Shown one piece after another: positions 28,454 through 36,840 of a stretch of DNA of 64,000 nt (position 1 is its first letter; every line of letters begins with the position of its first letter). Source of the stretch: Salinicola lusitanus (GTDB lineage: Bacteria > Pseudomonadota > Gammaproteobacteria > Pseudomonadales > Halomonadaceae); the NCBI RefSeq assembly GCF_003206045.1, contig NZ_PZJM01000004.1, forward strand, positions 1 to 64,000, written 5' to 3'. The position numbers and the translations under genes are program-made. The notes below the pieces were generated by a model. The model was not told the DNA's origin, ran no database searches, and saw nothing but the letters and a program-made list of their open reading frames with translations.

Positions 28454-30502
28454 TCAGACGCAGTGCCGAGGGATGCGCTTTCTCCAGTGCCTCGCCACCA
28501 CGCAGTCGTCGCCCGCGAAGGCCTTCAGCGTCGCTTCGAGGTAGAACCCTTCGGTATCGCACTGGAGCTCTGCCCGGGTCTCGGTGCGGGCTTCCCATTC
28601 GCCACGCTGGAAGTGCTGAACCCAGTTCTTGCTCATGCGAGCCGTTGCCGGGTCGGATGGATCGATACCGTAGCGCTCGTCGGCGCGGGCACGATTGACC
28701 AACCCGTGGTCATAGGTGATCTCGCCGAAGTCATCGACGATCTCGTGCTGGGTCCAGTCGTCCTCTAGCGATTTTCTGATAGCGCGCTGATTGTCGCCGG
28801 CGCGGCTGATCCGATGCTGTACCGGTCCTGCGTAGACCGCCGGTTCGAAGGTCGGCGTCGGTAGCCCGTTATCGCGCCGGATGGGGAGCTCCAGCCGGCT
28901 GGAGCTCTCATCCAGCGTCAATGTCACGGCATCTGGGCTTGGCCAGATCAGCGGCCAGTAGGCGGTGGTGACCGAGATTCGCAGCCGCTGGCCGGGCAGA
29001 AACCGGTGACAGAGTTGATTGAGCGTGACGGTCACGTCCTGGGGAGTGTCGACGGGCACGGCGCTGGGTGCGGTGTGGCTGTCGCGGTGACACAGGTTCA
29101 GGACCCCGTAGGAGACGCGCTGGGAGGTGCCATCCGGGGCGACGTCGCAGAGACGCACGATCAGGTTCGCCTGGGGGCGGTCGATGCTGACCCGCAGCGT
29201 CAACGCCGGACGGCCCAGGACGACCAGTCCGTCATCGCCGATCGTTCTGTCGAAACACAGTGAGCGGGCGTCATCGAGGCGCTGATCTCCGGCAATCTCC
29301 GCGCCGCTGCAGTGCGGGATGTACTCGCCGCACTGCCATCCCGTGTCCTGGGGCGCGTCGAGTCTCGTGCGGGACCGCGAAGACGGGGCAGACGCCAGCT
29401 CTGCGGCGAGTGCCAGACGGCCACTGCCCAGATGCCAAGTCTGCGGTTCGACGGTCGGGCTTGGCCACATCGGCTCTGCCAACCATTCGCCCGGCATGTT
29501 GCGCGCGCGGTTGTCGGCGTTGGCGAATTGCTGACAGTAGATGCGATAGCTGGGCTCGTCCATGATCCCGCGATCGACCCCCTTGAGCCAGTGATCCCAC
29601 CAGCGCAGCGCCTCCTGGAGGAAGCCGATCGTCGGCCCCGGTATGGCGAGATGCGGATAGGCGTGGGGCCAGGGCCCCACGATCCCCAGGCGCGGGCCAT
29701 CGGCGTGCTCGAGCAGTTCGGCGACGAAGTTGACATAGGCGTCCGCCCAGCCGGCGACGGCGAGGATCGGCGTCTTCAAGCGCGAATAATCCTCGCAGAC
29801 CGAGCCGTGTCGCCAGTAGTCGTCCCGAGCCTGGTGGGCGAACCAGTTCTCGGCGACGAAGGGTTGACGCTCCAGCCGGTGACGCCATAGTTCTTGCCAG
29901 TCCGGACGAAGCGCGGGGTCGGGTGGCCGGGACATGAACGAGAGCGAGGAGGCTGCCCAGCCAAAGTGCTCGTTGAGAATCGCACCGCCCTTGTAGTGCA
30001 CGTCGTCATGATAGCGATCGACGGTGGCACCGACGGCGATGATCGCTTTCAACGCCGGAGGCTGACGCGAGGCGACCTGCAGCGAATTGAATCCGCCCCA
30101 GGAGATCCCCATCATGCCGACTTTGCCGTCGCACCATGGCTGGCTCGCGATCCAGTCGATCGCGGCGACGATGTCATCCTGCTCGCCGGCAAGGTACTCG
30201 TCCTCGAGCACGCCGTCGGAATCACCGCTGCCGCGCAGGTCGATACGCAGCGCGGCATAGCCGTGCCCGGCAAAATAGGGATGGGTGCGTTCGTCTTCGC
30301 CGCTCGTGGCATCCCGCTTGCGATAGGGGATGCATTCGATGATGGCAGGCACGGGGTGACGCTCTGCCCCTTCGGGATGCCACAGGCGGGCGGCCAGTCG
30401 CGTGCCGTCCGGCAGCGGGATCCATCGATTGGCATGCTCGACGACCTGGTGCGGGAAGTCGCAGACCTCCAGTGCCTCGGGGCGTGCGCCGCAGGGGAAC
30501 AT
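28454..30502 (-). CDS. CocE/NonD family hydrolase
   Basis: A 682-residue alpha/beta hydrolase of the CocE/X-Pro dipeptidyl acyl-peptidase (S15) class. The N-terminal fold contains PYRKRD, YAALRIDLRGSGDSDG and the nucleophile elbow MGISWGGFNSLQ. The catalytic Asp is likely in AGWADAYVN and the His in GPWPHAYPH. The C-terminal third, from about residue 340, is the jelly-roll domain of this family (LTLRVSIDRPQANLIVRLCDV, LPGQRLRISV). No signal peptide is seen, so it is probably cytoplasmic. AAGGAG precedes the ATG at 30502. It follows receptor 2 by 82 bases with a hairpin between, implying action on that receptor's ligand, probably an ester or amide. Confidence 0.88.
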   Translation of the reverse strand: MFPCGARPEALEVCDFPHQVVEHANRWIPLPDGTRLAARLWHPEGAERHPVPAIIECIPYRKRDATSGEDERTHPYFAGHGYAALRIDLRGSGDSDGVLEDEYLAGEQDDIVAAIDWIASQPWCDGKVGMMGISWGGFNSLQVASRQPPALKAIIAVGATVDRYHDDVHYKGGAILNEHFGWAASSLSFMSRPPDPALRPDWQELWRHRLERQPFVAENWFAHQARDDYWRHGSVCEDYSRLKTPILAVAGWADAYVNFVAELLEHADGPRLGIVGPWPHAYPHLAIPGPTIGFLQEALRWWDHWLKGVDRGIMDEPSYRIYCQQFANADNRARNMPGEWLAEPMWPSPTVEPQTWHLGSGRLALAAELASAPSSRSRTRLDAPQDTGWQCGEYIPHCSGAEIAGDQRLDDARSLCFDRTIGDDGLVVLGRPALTLRVSIDRPQANLIVRLCDVAPDGTSQRVSYGVLNLCHRDSHTAPSAVPVDTPQDVTVTLNQLCHRFLPGQRLRISVTTAYWPLIWPSPDAVTLTLDESSSRLELPIRRDNGLPTPTFEPAVYAGPVQHRISRAGDNQRAIRKSLEDDWTQHEIVDDFGEITYDHGLVNRARADERYGIDPSDPATARMSKNWVQHFQRGEWEARTETRAELQCDTEGFYLEATLKAFAGDDCVVARHWRKRIPRHCV

Positions 30503-30524
30503 GTCGGCTCCTTGTCTATGACCA

Positions 30525-30557
30525 CGCCATGCCCGAGGTTCGGCACCTGGCATGGCG
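30525..30557 (-). terminator. Intercistronic hairpin after receptor 2
   Basis: Arms CGCCATGCC and GGCATGGCG (9 bp, perfect), with an inner AGGT/ACCT pairing, occupy the 82-base gap between receptor 2 and the CocE gene. There is no T-run. It parallels the hairpin after receptor 1. Confidence 0.55.
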
Positions 30558-30584
30558 GGAGTAGGGGAGTGCCGCAGGGTGCGG

Positions 30585-31493
30585 CTAGAGCAGGCCTTGT
30601 TCGGCCAGGAAGTCGTGGGCAACCTTGTCGATCGACTGCTTGTCGACGTCGACGCGGCTATTGAGATCGACAAGCACGTCGTCATCGAGCGCGGCTGCCA
30701 TCCGGTTCAGCAAGGGGGCCAGATCCGGGTGGGAGTCGAGCACCTCCTGACGCACGACCGGCGCCAGTTGATAGACCGGGAAGAAGTGCTTGTCGTCATC
30801 GAGGACTTCAAAGTCGAAGGCGCCGTTGCGACCATCGGTGGCGAAGACGAGGGCGACGTCGACGTCGCCGCTTCTCAATGCGTTGTAGGTCAGTCCGGTG
30901 TCCATGCGCTTGACCTTGTCCCGCGGGAAGCGGAATCCATACGCTTGCTGGAGAGGGCGCAAACCGTCGTCGCGGGCATAGAACTCGGCGTTGGAAGCCA
31001 GCGTCAGATCGGCACCTTCCTGCAACGCCGAGGCGAGGTCGGAGAGACTGTGGATGTTGCGCTCCTCGGCATCGTCGCCGCGCATCGCCAGCGCATAGGT
31101 ATTGTTGGTATCGGAGGGCTCGAGCCAGACCAGCCCCTGCTCGGCGTCGAGCCGTTTGGCTGCGGCATAGGTGGCGACGGCATCCGCGGGCTGCTCTTGC
31201 TTGTGGAACAGAATCACGGCGTTGCCCGTGTACTCCCAGTAGAGGTCGACCTGCCCATTCTCCTGGGCCTGGCGTAAAACGCTGGTACCCATGCCGTCCC
31301 GCTGCTCGACCTCGTAGCCGGTGGCCTCGAGCAGGTCGGTGGTCGCAGTGGTCAGAATCAAGTGCTCAGTGTAATTGAGTCCCCCCACGACGATCGGATC
31401 ATCGGCCTGGGCCATGGGTACGAAGGCGGCCGAGGCAGCGGTGGCACCGAACAGTGCCAGTCCGGCCAGGCCTCTTCTCAGTGGATGGGTCAT
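30585..31493 (-). CDS. OpuC/OsmF-type substrate-binding protein, receptor 2 (orphan)
   Basis: A 302-residue periplasmic binding protein with a signal peptide ending near MAQA-D31, paralogous to receptor 1. It keeps YWEYTG (Tyr88), NNTYALAMR and FYARDDGLRPLQQAYGF. However, VGGLNYTE has Leu39 where receptor 1 has Lys28, and WEYTGN has Asn91 where receptor 1 has Thr80. In recalled A. fulgidus ProX these two positions contact the betaine carboxylate, so the ligand may lack a carboxylate. No permease or ATPase gene accompanies it; it presumably shares the transporter at 24662-27317. It is followed by the CocE gene. Confidence 0.9.
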   Translation of the reverse strand: MTHPLRRGLAGLALFGATAASAAFVPMAQADDPIVVGGLNYTEHLILTTATTDLLEATGYEVEQRDGMGTSVLRQAQENGQVDLYWEYTGNAVILFHKQEQPADAVATYAAAKRLDAEQGLVWLEPSDTNNTYALAMRGDDAEERNIHSLSDLASALQEGADLTLASNAEFYARDDGLRPLQQAYGFRFPRDKVKRMDTGLTYNALRSGDVDVALVFATDGRNGAFDFEVLDDDKHFFPVYQLAPVVRQEVLDSHPDLAPLLNRMAAALDDDVLVDLNSRVDVDKQSIDKVAHDFLAEQGLL

Positions 31494-31617
31494 GGTCGTT
31501 CTCGCCTTGTCGTTGTCGTTGGTTGTCGTGAGTCACCATGATGTTAACGCAGGCTCCTCTCTCGTTTGATGAGGATGGCTCATGGCAGGCATTGCCAAAT
31601 GACGTCGATGGCGCACA

Positions 31618-33069
31618 TCAGCCACTGGCCGGCGCTGTGGTGGCGGGAGGGTTGCCCTCCTCGACGCGGCCGAGGATGCCGGCGACATCCGCCAAGGTCG
31701 ATGTATCGAGTCGGCCGACGGCTGCGTCGAGATAGGTACGATCCTTGAGATAGAGACATAGCGTCTCGACCAGGCGGATGCGCAGATCGTAGAGCGAGGA
31801 GCGCGCATCGAGCACGTCGACCAGGTCCCTCAGGCCCAGCGACTCGCCTCGGATCGCCGCCTGCAGGAACAGGCTGCCCGATTCCACCGAGCGCTGCAGG
31901 GCCTCGATCTGGCGCAGGTCGCCTTGCATGCTTCTCAGGCGTTTGCGGACTTCCTGCTTGGCCAGGCGGCTCTCGTTCTCCATCGATGCCGTGCCGGCAA
32001 GCGCCGTCAGTTCCCCCTGGCGAATGCTGGCGGTCGTATATCCGCCCTGGTAGAGCGCCAGGTTCATCTCCACGCTGGCGGTCAAGTCGCTGCTGGTCCG
32101 CAGCGCATCGTTACTGTCGACATCGCTGTAGCCGACCACCAGGTTGAGCTCGGGATAGCGAGAGGCGCGACGCACGTCGGTGTCGATTCTGGCGACGCGC
32201 TGACGCTCGGCGGCCAGCTGGACCTGGGGGTTGTCGCCGGTCAGCGCCAGCCAGCCCTCCAGGGGCATCGACTCCGGAGCGATGGAGAGGTTCTCCGGCG
32301 TCTCGATCAGCACCGGATCGAATACCAGTGGCGTGCCAGTCAGGCGTTCGAGATCGCTCGACGCATTGGCCAGGTCGTTCTCCGCGGAGGTCTGGTCGGC
32401 AACGGCCTGATCCAGGCGCGACTGGGACTCCAGCAGGTTGATACGGTCGCCGATACCCAGGTCGTAGGCACGCTGCGCCTGACGCTGCTGAAGCACCAGC
32501 GATTCCCGCTGCGCGATCAGCAGCCCCAGCTTGCGCGATGCCTGATAGGCCTCGAGATAGGTCTCGATGACCTTGACCGCCAGGTCCCTCTCGGCGACGG
32601 CTACCTGCAGCGTCGCGGCGTCCATCTGCGCGCGGGCCTTGCCGACCCGGCGCCAGCGCTCGAGACTGAACAGCGGCTGTGTCATGCGCAGTTCCCAACT
32701 GGTATCCCGGGTCTTGCCGGCCACGCGGTCGTCGTAGACTTCGTCCGGATAGTCGTCAGGGTTTTCGGTATAGATGTTGTCGGCATCCGTGTAGCGATAG
32801 GCGGCCGTGGCGTCGAGTCGCGGGCGCAGGCCGGCCTCCGCCATCGGCACCTCCTGCGCCACCGACTGGCTGTCCAGACGCTGGCTCTGCAGGCCGCTGT
32901 CGTAGCTCAGCGCCAGGGCGACGAGTCGCGGCAGCGACGGTAGCGGCGCCGGGACGGTGGTGGCCGAAGCGCCGGTCGACGGCGTGAGCTCCAGTGGCTG
33001 GGCATGTGTCGGCGTGGCCAGAGCGACGAGGCATCCGGCCAGGATCCAGGGTCGTATGGATGACATCAC
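31618..33069 (-). CDS. TolC-family outer membrane channel of a type I secretion system
   Basis: A 483-residue outer membrane efflux protein with a signal peptide (cleavage near THA-Q24). The mature part has two long coiled-coil repeats typical of TolC/AprF, for example AYDLGIGDRINLLESQSRLDQA and ELRMTQPLFSLERWRRVGKARAQ. The last gene of a three-gene operon; its start overlaps the HlyD-like stop as ATGA. It forms the outer-membrane pore for the neighbouring exporter. Confidence 0.92.
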   Translation of the reverse strand: MMSSIRPWILAGCLVALATPTHAQPLELTPSTGASATTVPAPLPSLPRLVALALSYDSGLQSQRLDSQSVAQEVPMAEAGLRPRLDATAAYRYTDADNIYTENPDDYPDEVYDDRVAGKTRDTSWELRMTQPLFSLERWRRVGKARAQMDAATLQVAVAERDLAVKVIETYLEAYQASRKLGLLIAQRESLVLQQRQAQRAYDLGIGDRINLLESQSRLDQAVADQTSAENDLANASSDLERLTGTPLVFDPVLIETPENLSIAPESMPLEGWLALTGDNPQVQLAAERQRVARIDTDVRRASRYPELNLVVGYSDVDSNDALRTSSDLTASVEMNLALYQGGYTTASIRQGELTALAGTASMENESRLAKQEVRKRLRSMQGDLRQIEALQRSVESGSLFLQAAIRGESLGLRDLVDVLDARSSLYDLRIRLVETLCLYLKDRTYLDAAVGRLDTSTLADVAGILGRVEEGNPPATTAPASG

Positions 33070-34403
33070 TCTTCTCGCATCGCTCTTGCCAGCATGTCGC
33101 TGAACGGTTTGAACATGTAGCTGGCAAAGGTGCGATCCCCTGTCTTCAGCATCACTTCCGCCGGCATACCGGCCAGCAACTGCATCGAAGAGGTCATCTT
33201 GGCATGCCCCACGTCGGTCACTCTGATGCGTGCCTTGTAGTAGTGCGTCCGCGTTGCCTCGTCTTCGAAGCTATCCGCCGAGACATGGCTCACTTCGCCC
33301 TCGATGACGTTCGAGAGACGCTGGTTGAAGGCGCTGAATCGAATCTCGGCGGGCTGGCCGGCGTGGACATTGTCGATGTCGCGATCGGGAATTCTCGCTT
33401 CGACGACGAACGCTTCGTTGGCCGGGACCACCTCCAGGATCGTATCGCCGGAGCGAATGACCGCGCCCTGGGTGTGAACCTGCAGGCCGACGACGGTGCC
33501 CGAGACAGGGGCCACGATGGCGGTCCGCTGCACCTGGTCGCGCAGGGCGGTTACCCGCTCCTCGGCATCCGTGACCTGGGACTGTACGTCCTTGAGATCC
33601 TCGCCCACGCTCTGGTGGTAGTCCTGCAGGCGAATCTCCTTCTGGAAGCCGTTCTCGCTGATCTGCGAGCGCAGCTGCGCCACCTCGGCACTGTGCTGCG
33701 CGTTTTCCCCCTGGTACTGGAGCACCTGGCGCTCGAGTTCGCGCAGGCGCTGATTGTCCCCCAGCCCCTCCTTGAACAGTGTGCGGTAGTCGGCGGCTTC
33801 CCCGGACAGCGAGTTGATCTTGGATTGGTTTACCTGCCGCAGCCGCTCGAGCCCGGCAATCTGCTCCTGCATCTGATGGGCCTTTTCGTCGAGCGCGGAG
33901 AGCGCATCCTTCAGCGACTGGCGACGAACCTGGAACAGTCTTTTCTGGACATCGACCACCGCCTGGACGCGAGGAGAGACGTCGCCCAGCAGGGCGTCGG
34001 GGAACGTCATGGTGTCGCGATCGCTCTGCTCGGCCAGCAGTCGGACCTCGCTGGCCAGGGCAATGCGGTACTCCGATTCGGCGATGGAGAGTTTGGCCAG
34101 CGGCTGGGTATCGTCGAGCACGATCAAGGGATCGCCGGCGCTGACGTGATCGCCATCCGCGACCAGGATGCGCTTGACGATGCCGCCCTCGAAGTGCTGC
34201 ACCTTCTTGGTCGAGGTCTCGACGGCAACCGACCCTGGTGCGACAACGGCAACCGCGAGGTCGGCGGTCAGCGACCAGAGCACAAAGCCGCCAAGCGCGA
34301 ACACCAGGATTCCCAGACCCCATCGGCGGCTGGCATCGTCACGGGTCGGCAACTGGGCCTTGGGGGCGCCGAGCGAGATCGGTGTGGAAGAGGCTGGCGT
34401 CAT
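33066..34403 (-). CDS. HlyD-family periplasmic adaptor of a type I secretion system
   Basis: A 445-residue membrane-fusion protein of the PrtE/AprE class. A single membrane helix lies at about residues 30-52 (GILVFALGGFVLWSLTADL). A first lipoyl half (VQHFEGGIVKRILVADGDHVSAGDPL), long coiled-coil hairpin (about 120-280), second lipoyl half (ATVVAPVSGTVVGLQVHTQGAVI-like region) and beta-barrel follow. It bridges the ABC transporter to the TolC-like channel. Both ends overlap its neighbours by four bases. Confidence 0.92.
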   Translation of the reverse strand: MTPASSTPISLGAPKAQLPTRDDASRRWGLGILVFALGGFVLWSLTADLAVAVVAPGSVAVETSTKKVQHFEGGIVKRILVADGDHVSAGDPLIVLDDTQPLAKLSIAESEYRIALASEVRLLAEQSDRDTMTFPDALLGDVSPRVQAVVDVQKRLFQVRRQSLKDALSALDEKAHQMQEQIAGLERLRQVNQSKINSLSGEAADYRTLFKEGLGDNQRLRELERQVLQYQGENAQHSAEVAQLRSQISENGFQKEIRLQDYHQSVGEDLKDVQSQVTDAEERVTALRDQVQRTAIVAPVSGTVVGLQVHTQGAVIRSGDTILEVVPANEAFVVEARIPDRDIDNVHAGQPAEIRFSAFNQRLSNVIEGEVSHVSADSFEDEATRTHYYKARIRVTDVGHAKMTSSMQLLAGMPAEVMLKTGDRTFASYMFKPFSDMLARAMREE

Positions 34404-36247
34404 GGCGTCGGCGGCTCCGGTGACAGGGGCGGGAGAGAAGGAGCGTCGCCGGCGTTGCCGCGGGCGCGCATCCGGATCGAGTGGACGGCGGCGCTGCCCG
34501 CCTGCTGGGCGTCCGGGGCTTTCGCCACCGGTTTTCGCGATGGGGCGCAGGAGACCATGCGGCCCTCCTGGAGGACGAGCACACGATCGACATGATCGAG
34601 AATGGCCGGCGCGTGGCTGATGATGAATAGCGTGGTGCCCTGGGACTTCAGCTGCCGCAGGCAGTGCAGCAGCGCACGTTCGCCACTGGCGTCGAGATTG
34701 GCATCGGGCTCGTCGAGCACGACCATAACCGGGTTGCCGTACAGGGCGCGGGCCAGGCCAAGGCGTTGGCGCTGCCCGCCGGAGAGCACACCGCCGCTGC
34801 CGCTGATCTGGGTGTCGTATCCCGCCGACTGGCGAAGGATCATGTCATGCACGCCGGCCTTCTGCGCTGCCTCGATGACGCGTGTCGGGTCGATGTCACC
34901 GAAGCGCGCGATATTCTCGCTGATGCTGCCGTCGAACAGCTCCACGTCCTGCGGCAGATAACCGACGAATGGCCCCAGCCGTTCTCGCGGCCACTGACCG
35001 ATGTCGGTCCCCCCGATCCTGACGCAGCCGCTCTGAACCGGCCAGACGCCCAGCATGACGCGGGCCAGCGTCGATTTCCCGGCGGCGCTGGGCCCGACGA
35101 TGGCGATGTGCTCGCCAGGGTTGACCGTCAGGCTGAGCTCCCACAGCGTCGGTAGCGTGTCGCCGGGCGGGGCGGCTGTCACCGCTTCGAGCGCGAGCCG
35201 CCCGACAGGCGGCGGCAGAGGCATGCGCTGGGGGTCGCCTGGCACCGCGACGAGTAGCGCCTGGAGTCTGGCGTGTGCCGTGCGTGCCGCGACGAAGCCT
35301 TTCCAGCCGCCGATCATCTGGTCGATGGGCGCCAGGGCCCGGCCCATCAGGATGGAGCCAGCGATCATCATGCCGCCGGTCAGGCTGCCCTCGATCACCA
35401 GCAAGGCGCCCAGCCCCAGAATCAGCGATTGGAACAGGACCCGCAGCGTCTTCGACACGTTGCTGAGGAGACCGGCCCGATCACTGGCGCGTGATTGGTT
35501 GACGAGATAGTCGTGGTGCTTCTCCCGCCAGCGGGCGAGGAGGTGGGGGAGCATTCCCATGGCTTGGAGCACCTCGGCGTTGCGCAGGTTGCTTTGGGCC
35601 AGATCCTGGGACTGCACGTGTTCGCGATTGGCTTCGTTCAACAGTGACTGGGTGCTCTTCTCGTTGATCCAGGCCAGGGCCAGCAAGATGCCGGCGGCGA
35701 CGGCGGCAAAGATGCCGAACCACGGATGGAAGAGTGTCAGAATGGCGATATAGACCGGTATCCAGGGCGCGTCGAAGAACGCGAACAATCCGTTCCCGCT
35801 CAGGAACTGGCGTAGCGTCGTCAGGTCGTTGAACGGCTGGGCCGAGGGCTTGCCCGGCACCAGCAGGGCTCTCTTGAACGTAGCCTGATAAAGACGTTCA
35901 TTGATCTGCATGTCGAGCCGGTTGCCAACGCGTACCAGGATGCGCGAGCGCACCAGGTCCAGCGAGCCCATCACGACGAACAGAAACACCACGACCAGCG
36001 TCAACATCAGCAGGGTTTCGGGACTACGCGTCGTGATGACTCGATCATAGACCTGCAGCATATAAATCGACGGGGCGAGCATCAGCAAGTTGATGAACAT
36101 GCTGAACAATAAGATGTAAAGAAAGGCACGGCGACTATTGGAGAGTGCCTTTTGAAGATCGGTCTTGTCGTCGGGTTGGGCCACGGTGTTGTCTCTTGTA
36201 ACGTCAATTTGGAAAGTGGCATCGAAAGGTCCTGTCACGTTTAGCAT
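34400..36247 (-). CDS. Type I secretion ABC permease/ATPase (PrtD/AprD type)
   Basis: A 615-residue fused exporter. The membrane domain starts near residue 38 (FLYILLFSMFINLLMLAPSIYMLQVYDRV), characteristic of PrtD-type proteins without an N-terminal C39 peptidase or peptidase-like domain. The ATPase has Walker A VGPSAAGKST, the Q-loop in YLPQDVELFDGSI, signature LSGGQRQR and VLDEPDANLD (Asp after Glu-Pro instead of the usual Thr/Ser). A Pro-rich tail of about 45 residues is unusual. It is the first gene of the exporter operon and divergent from the giant protein gene, its likely cargo. Confidence 0.93.
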   Translation of the reverse strand: MLNVTGPFDATFQIDVTRDNTVAQPDDKTDLQKALSNSRRAFLYILLFSMFINLLMLAPSIYMLQVYDRVITTRSPETLLMLTLVVVFLFVVMGSLDLVRSRILVRVGNRLDMQINERLYQATFKRALLVPGKPSAQPFNDLTTLRQFLSGNGLFAFFDAPWIPVYIAILTLFHPWFGIFAAVAAGILLALAWINEKSTQSLLNEANREHVQSQDLAQSNLRNAEVLQAMGMLPHLLARWREKHHDYLVNQSRASDRAGLLSNVSKTLRVLFQSLILGLGALLVIEGSLTGGMMIAGSILMGRALAPIDQMIGGWKGFVAARTAHARLQALLVAVPGDPQRMPLPPPVGRLALEAVTAAPPGDTLPTLWELSLTVNPGEHIAIVGPSAAGKSTLARVMLGVWPVQSGCVRIGGTDIGQWPRERLGPFVGYLPQDVELFDGSISENIARFGDIDPTRVIEAAQKAGVHDMILRQSAGYDTQISGSGGVLSGGQRQRLGLARALYGNPVMVVLDEPDANLDASGERALLHCLRQLKSQGTTLFIISHAPAILDHVDRVLVLQEGRMVSCAPSRKPVAKAPDAQQAGSAAVHSIRMRARGNAGDAPSLPPLSPEPPTP

Positions 36248-36608
36248 GCGGAAATTGTGAACAAGTTTACAAGCGCGGTCTCGGCCGGCGTCTCCCGGTT
36301 AAATTTGGTTTCTGGTCCGTTTGTGTCTAGTTTTATGTATTTGTTTCAGTTAGTTATTGGTTTCCTGTCTGGCTTTTTCACGTATTCTTTAAAATATGGA
36401 TCAATAAAAATGGAAATGTTAACCGGCGGGGGCTGCGCATTTTTCATGACAGGCTGGCGTCTGGATTTAATACTTTTTTCTGATATTTCTGGTTGTTGAA
36501 AATTTTTGTAATTTCCATTGTTATAGGGCGGCAGGCGAGAAATTGGCAAGTCGATGAAAGTGCGCTGGAAATAGACCGTCGCCAGTGAAAATGCCACGTC
36601 TTTCTCGT

Positions 36609-36629
36609 CAAACTCGTTTCCGGAGTTTG
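36609..36629 (+). promoter_or_regulatory. Leader hairpin 1
   Basis: A 7-bp inverted repeat CAAACTC/GAGTTTG with a seven-base loop lies in the leader of the giant gene. It could be an operator or an RNA hairpin. Confidence 0.4.
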
Positions 36630-36729
36630 AGAAGTTTCAACTTTGCGCGGACAGCGAGAAACGATAGCTTGCGACCGATAAGACTTTGGTCCTGAGTCTC
36701 GTTATTCATATCAACCACGACAGGAACTT

Positions 36730-36749
36730 CCCGTCAGTCAATTGACGGG
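36730..36749 (+). promoter_or_regulatory. Leader hairpin 2 with nested palindrome
   Basis: Arms CCCGTCA/TGACGGG (7 bp, six-base loop) enclose a perfect palindrome GTCAATTGAC at 36737-36746, about 90 bases before the giant gene start. Operator or RNA structure. Confidence 0.45.
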
Positions 36750-36840
36750 ACGCCGGCATCGTGTCTGCACGCGCCTGGCGAGCTCCGGTCATCCGAGGCT
36801 CGTCACATAACCACCATCACAACGCGTAGGGGCTCTATAC

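Larger units (their letters stand above)
36248..36840. promoter_or_regulatory. AT-rich 593-bp divergent regulatory region
   Basis: The only long gene-free stretch in the window. The part from about 36295 to 36530 is strikingly AT-rich for this GC-rich genome. It includes a possible plus-strand promoter (TTGAAA at 36496, 17-base spacer, TGTTAT). Two hairpins follow, before the giant gene. An 80-codon open frame at 36257-36499 has no ribosome site or recognisable homology and is not called. The AT content could reflect xenogeneic silencing or recent acquisition. Confidence 0.6.

Noticed and set aside
36257-36499. An 80-codon open frame in the AT-rich leader
   Set aside because: No ribosome site and no recognisable family; hydrophobic stretches arise easily from AT-rich DNA.
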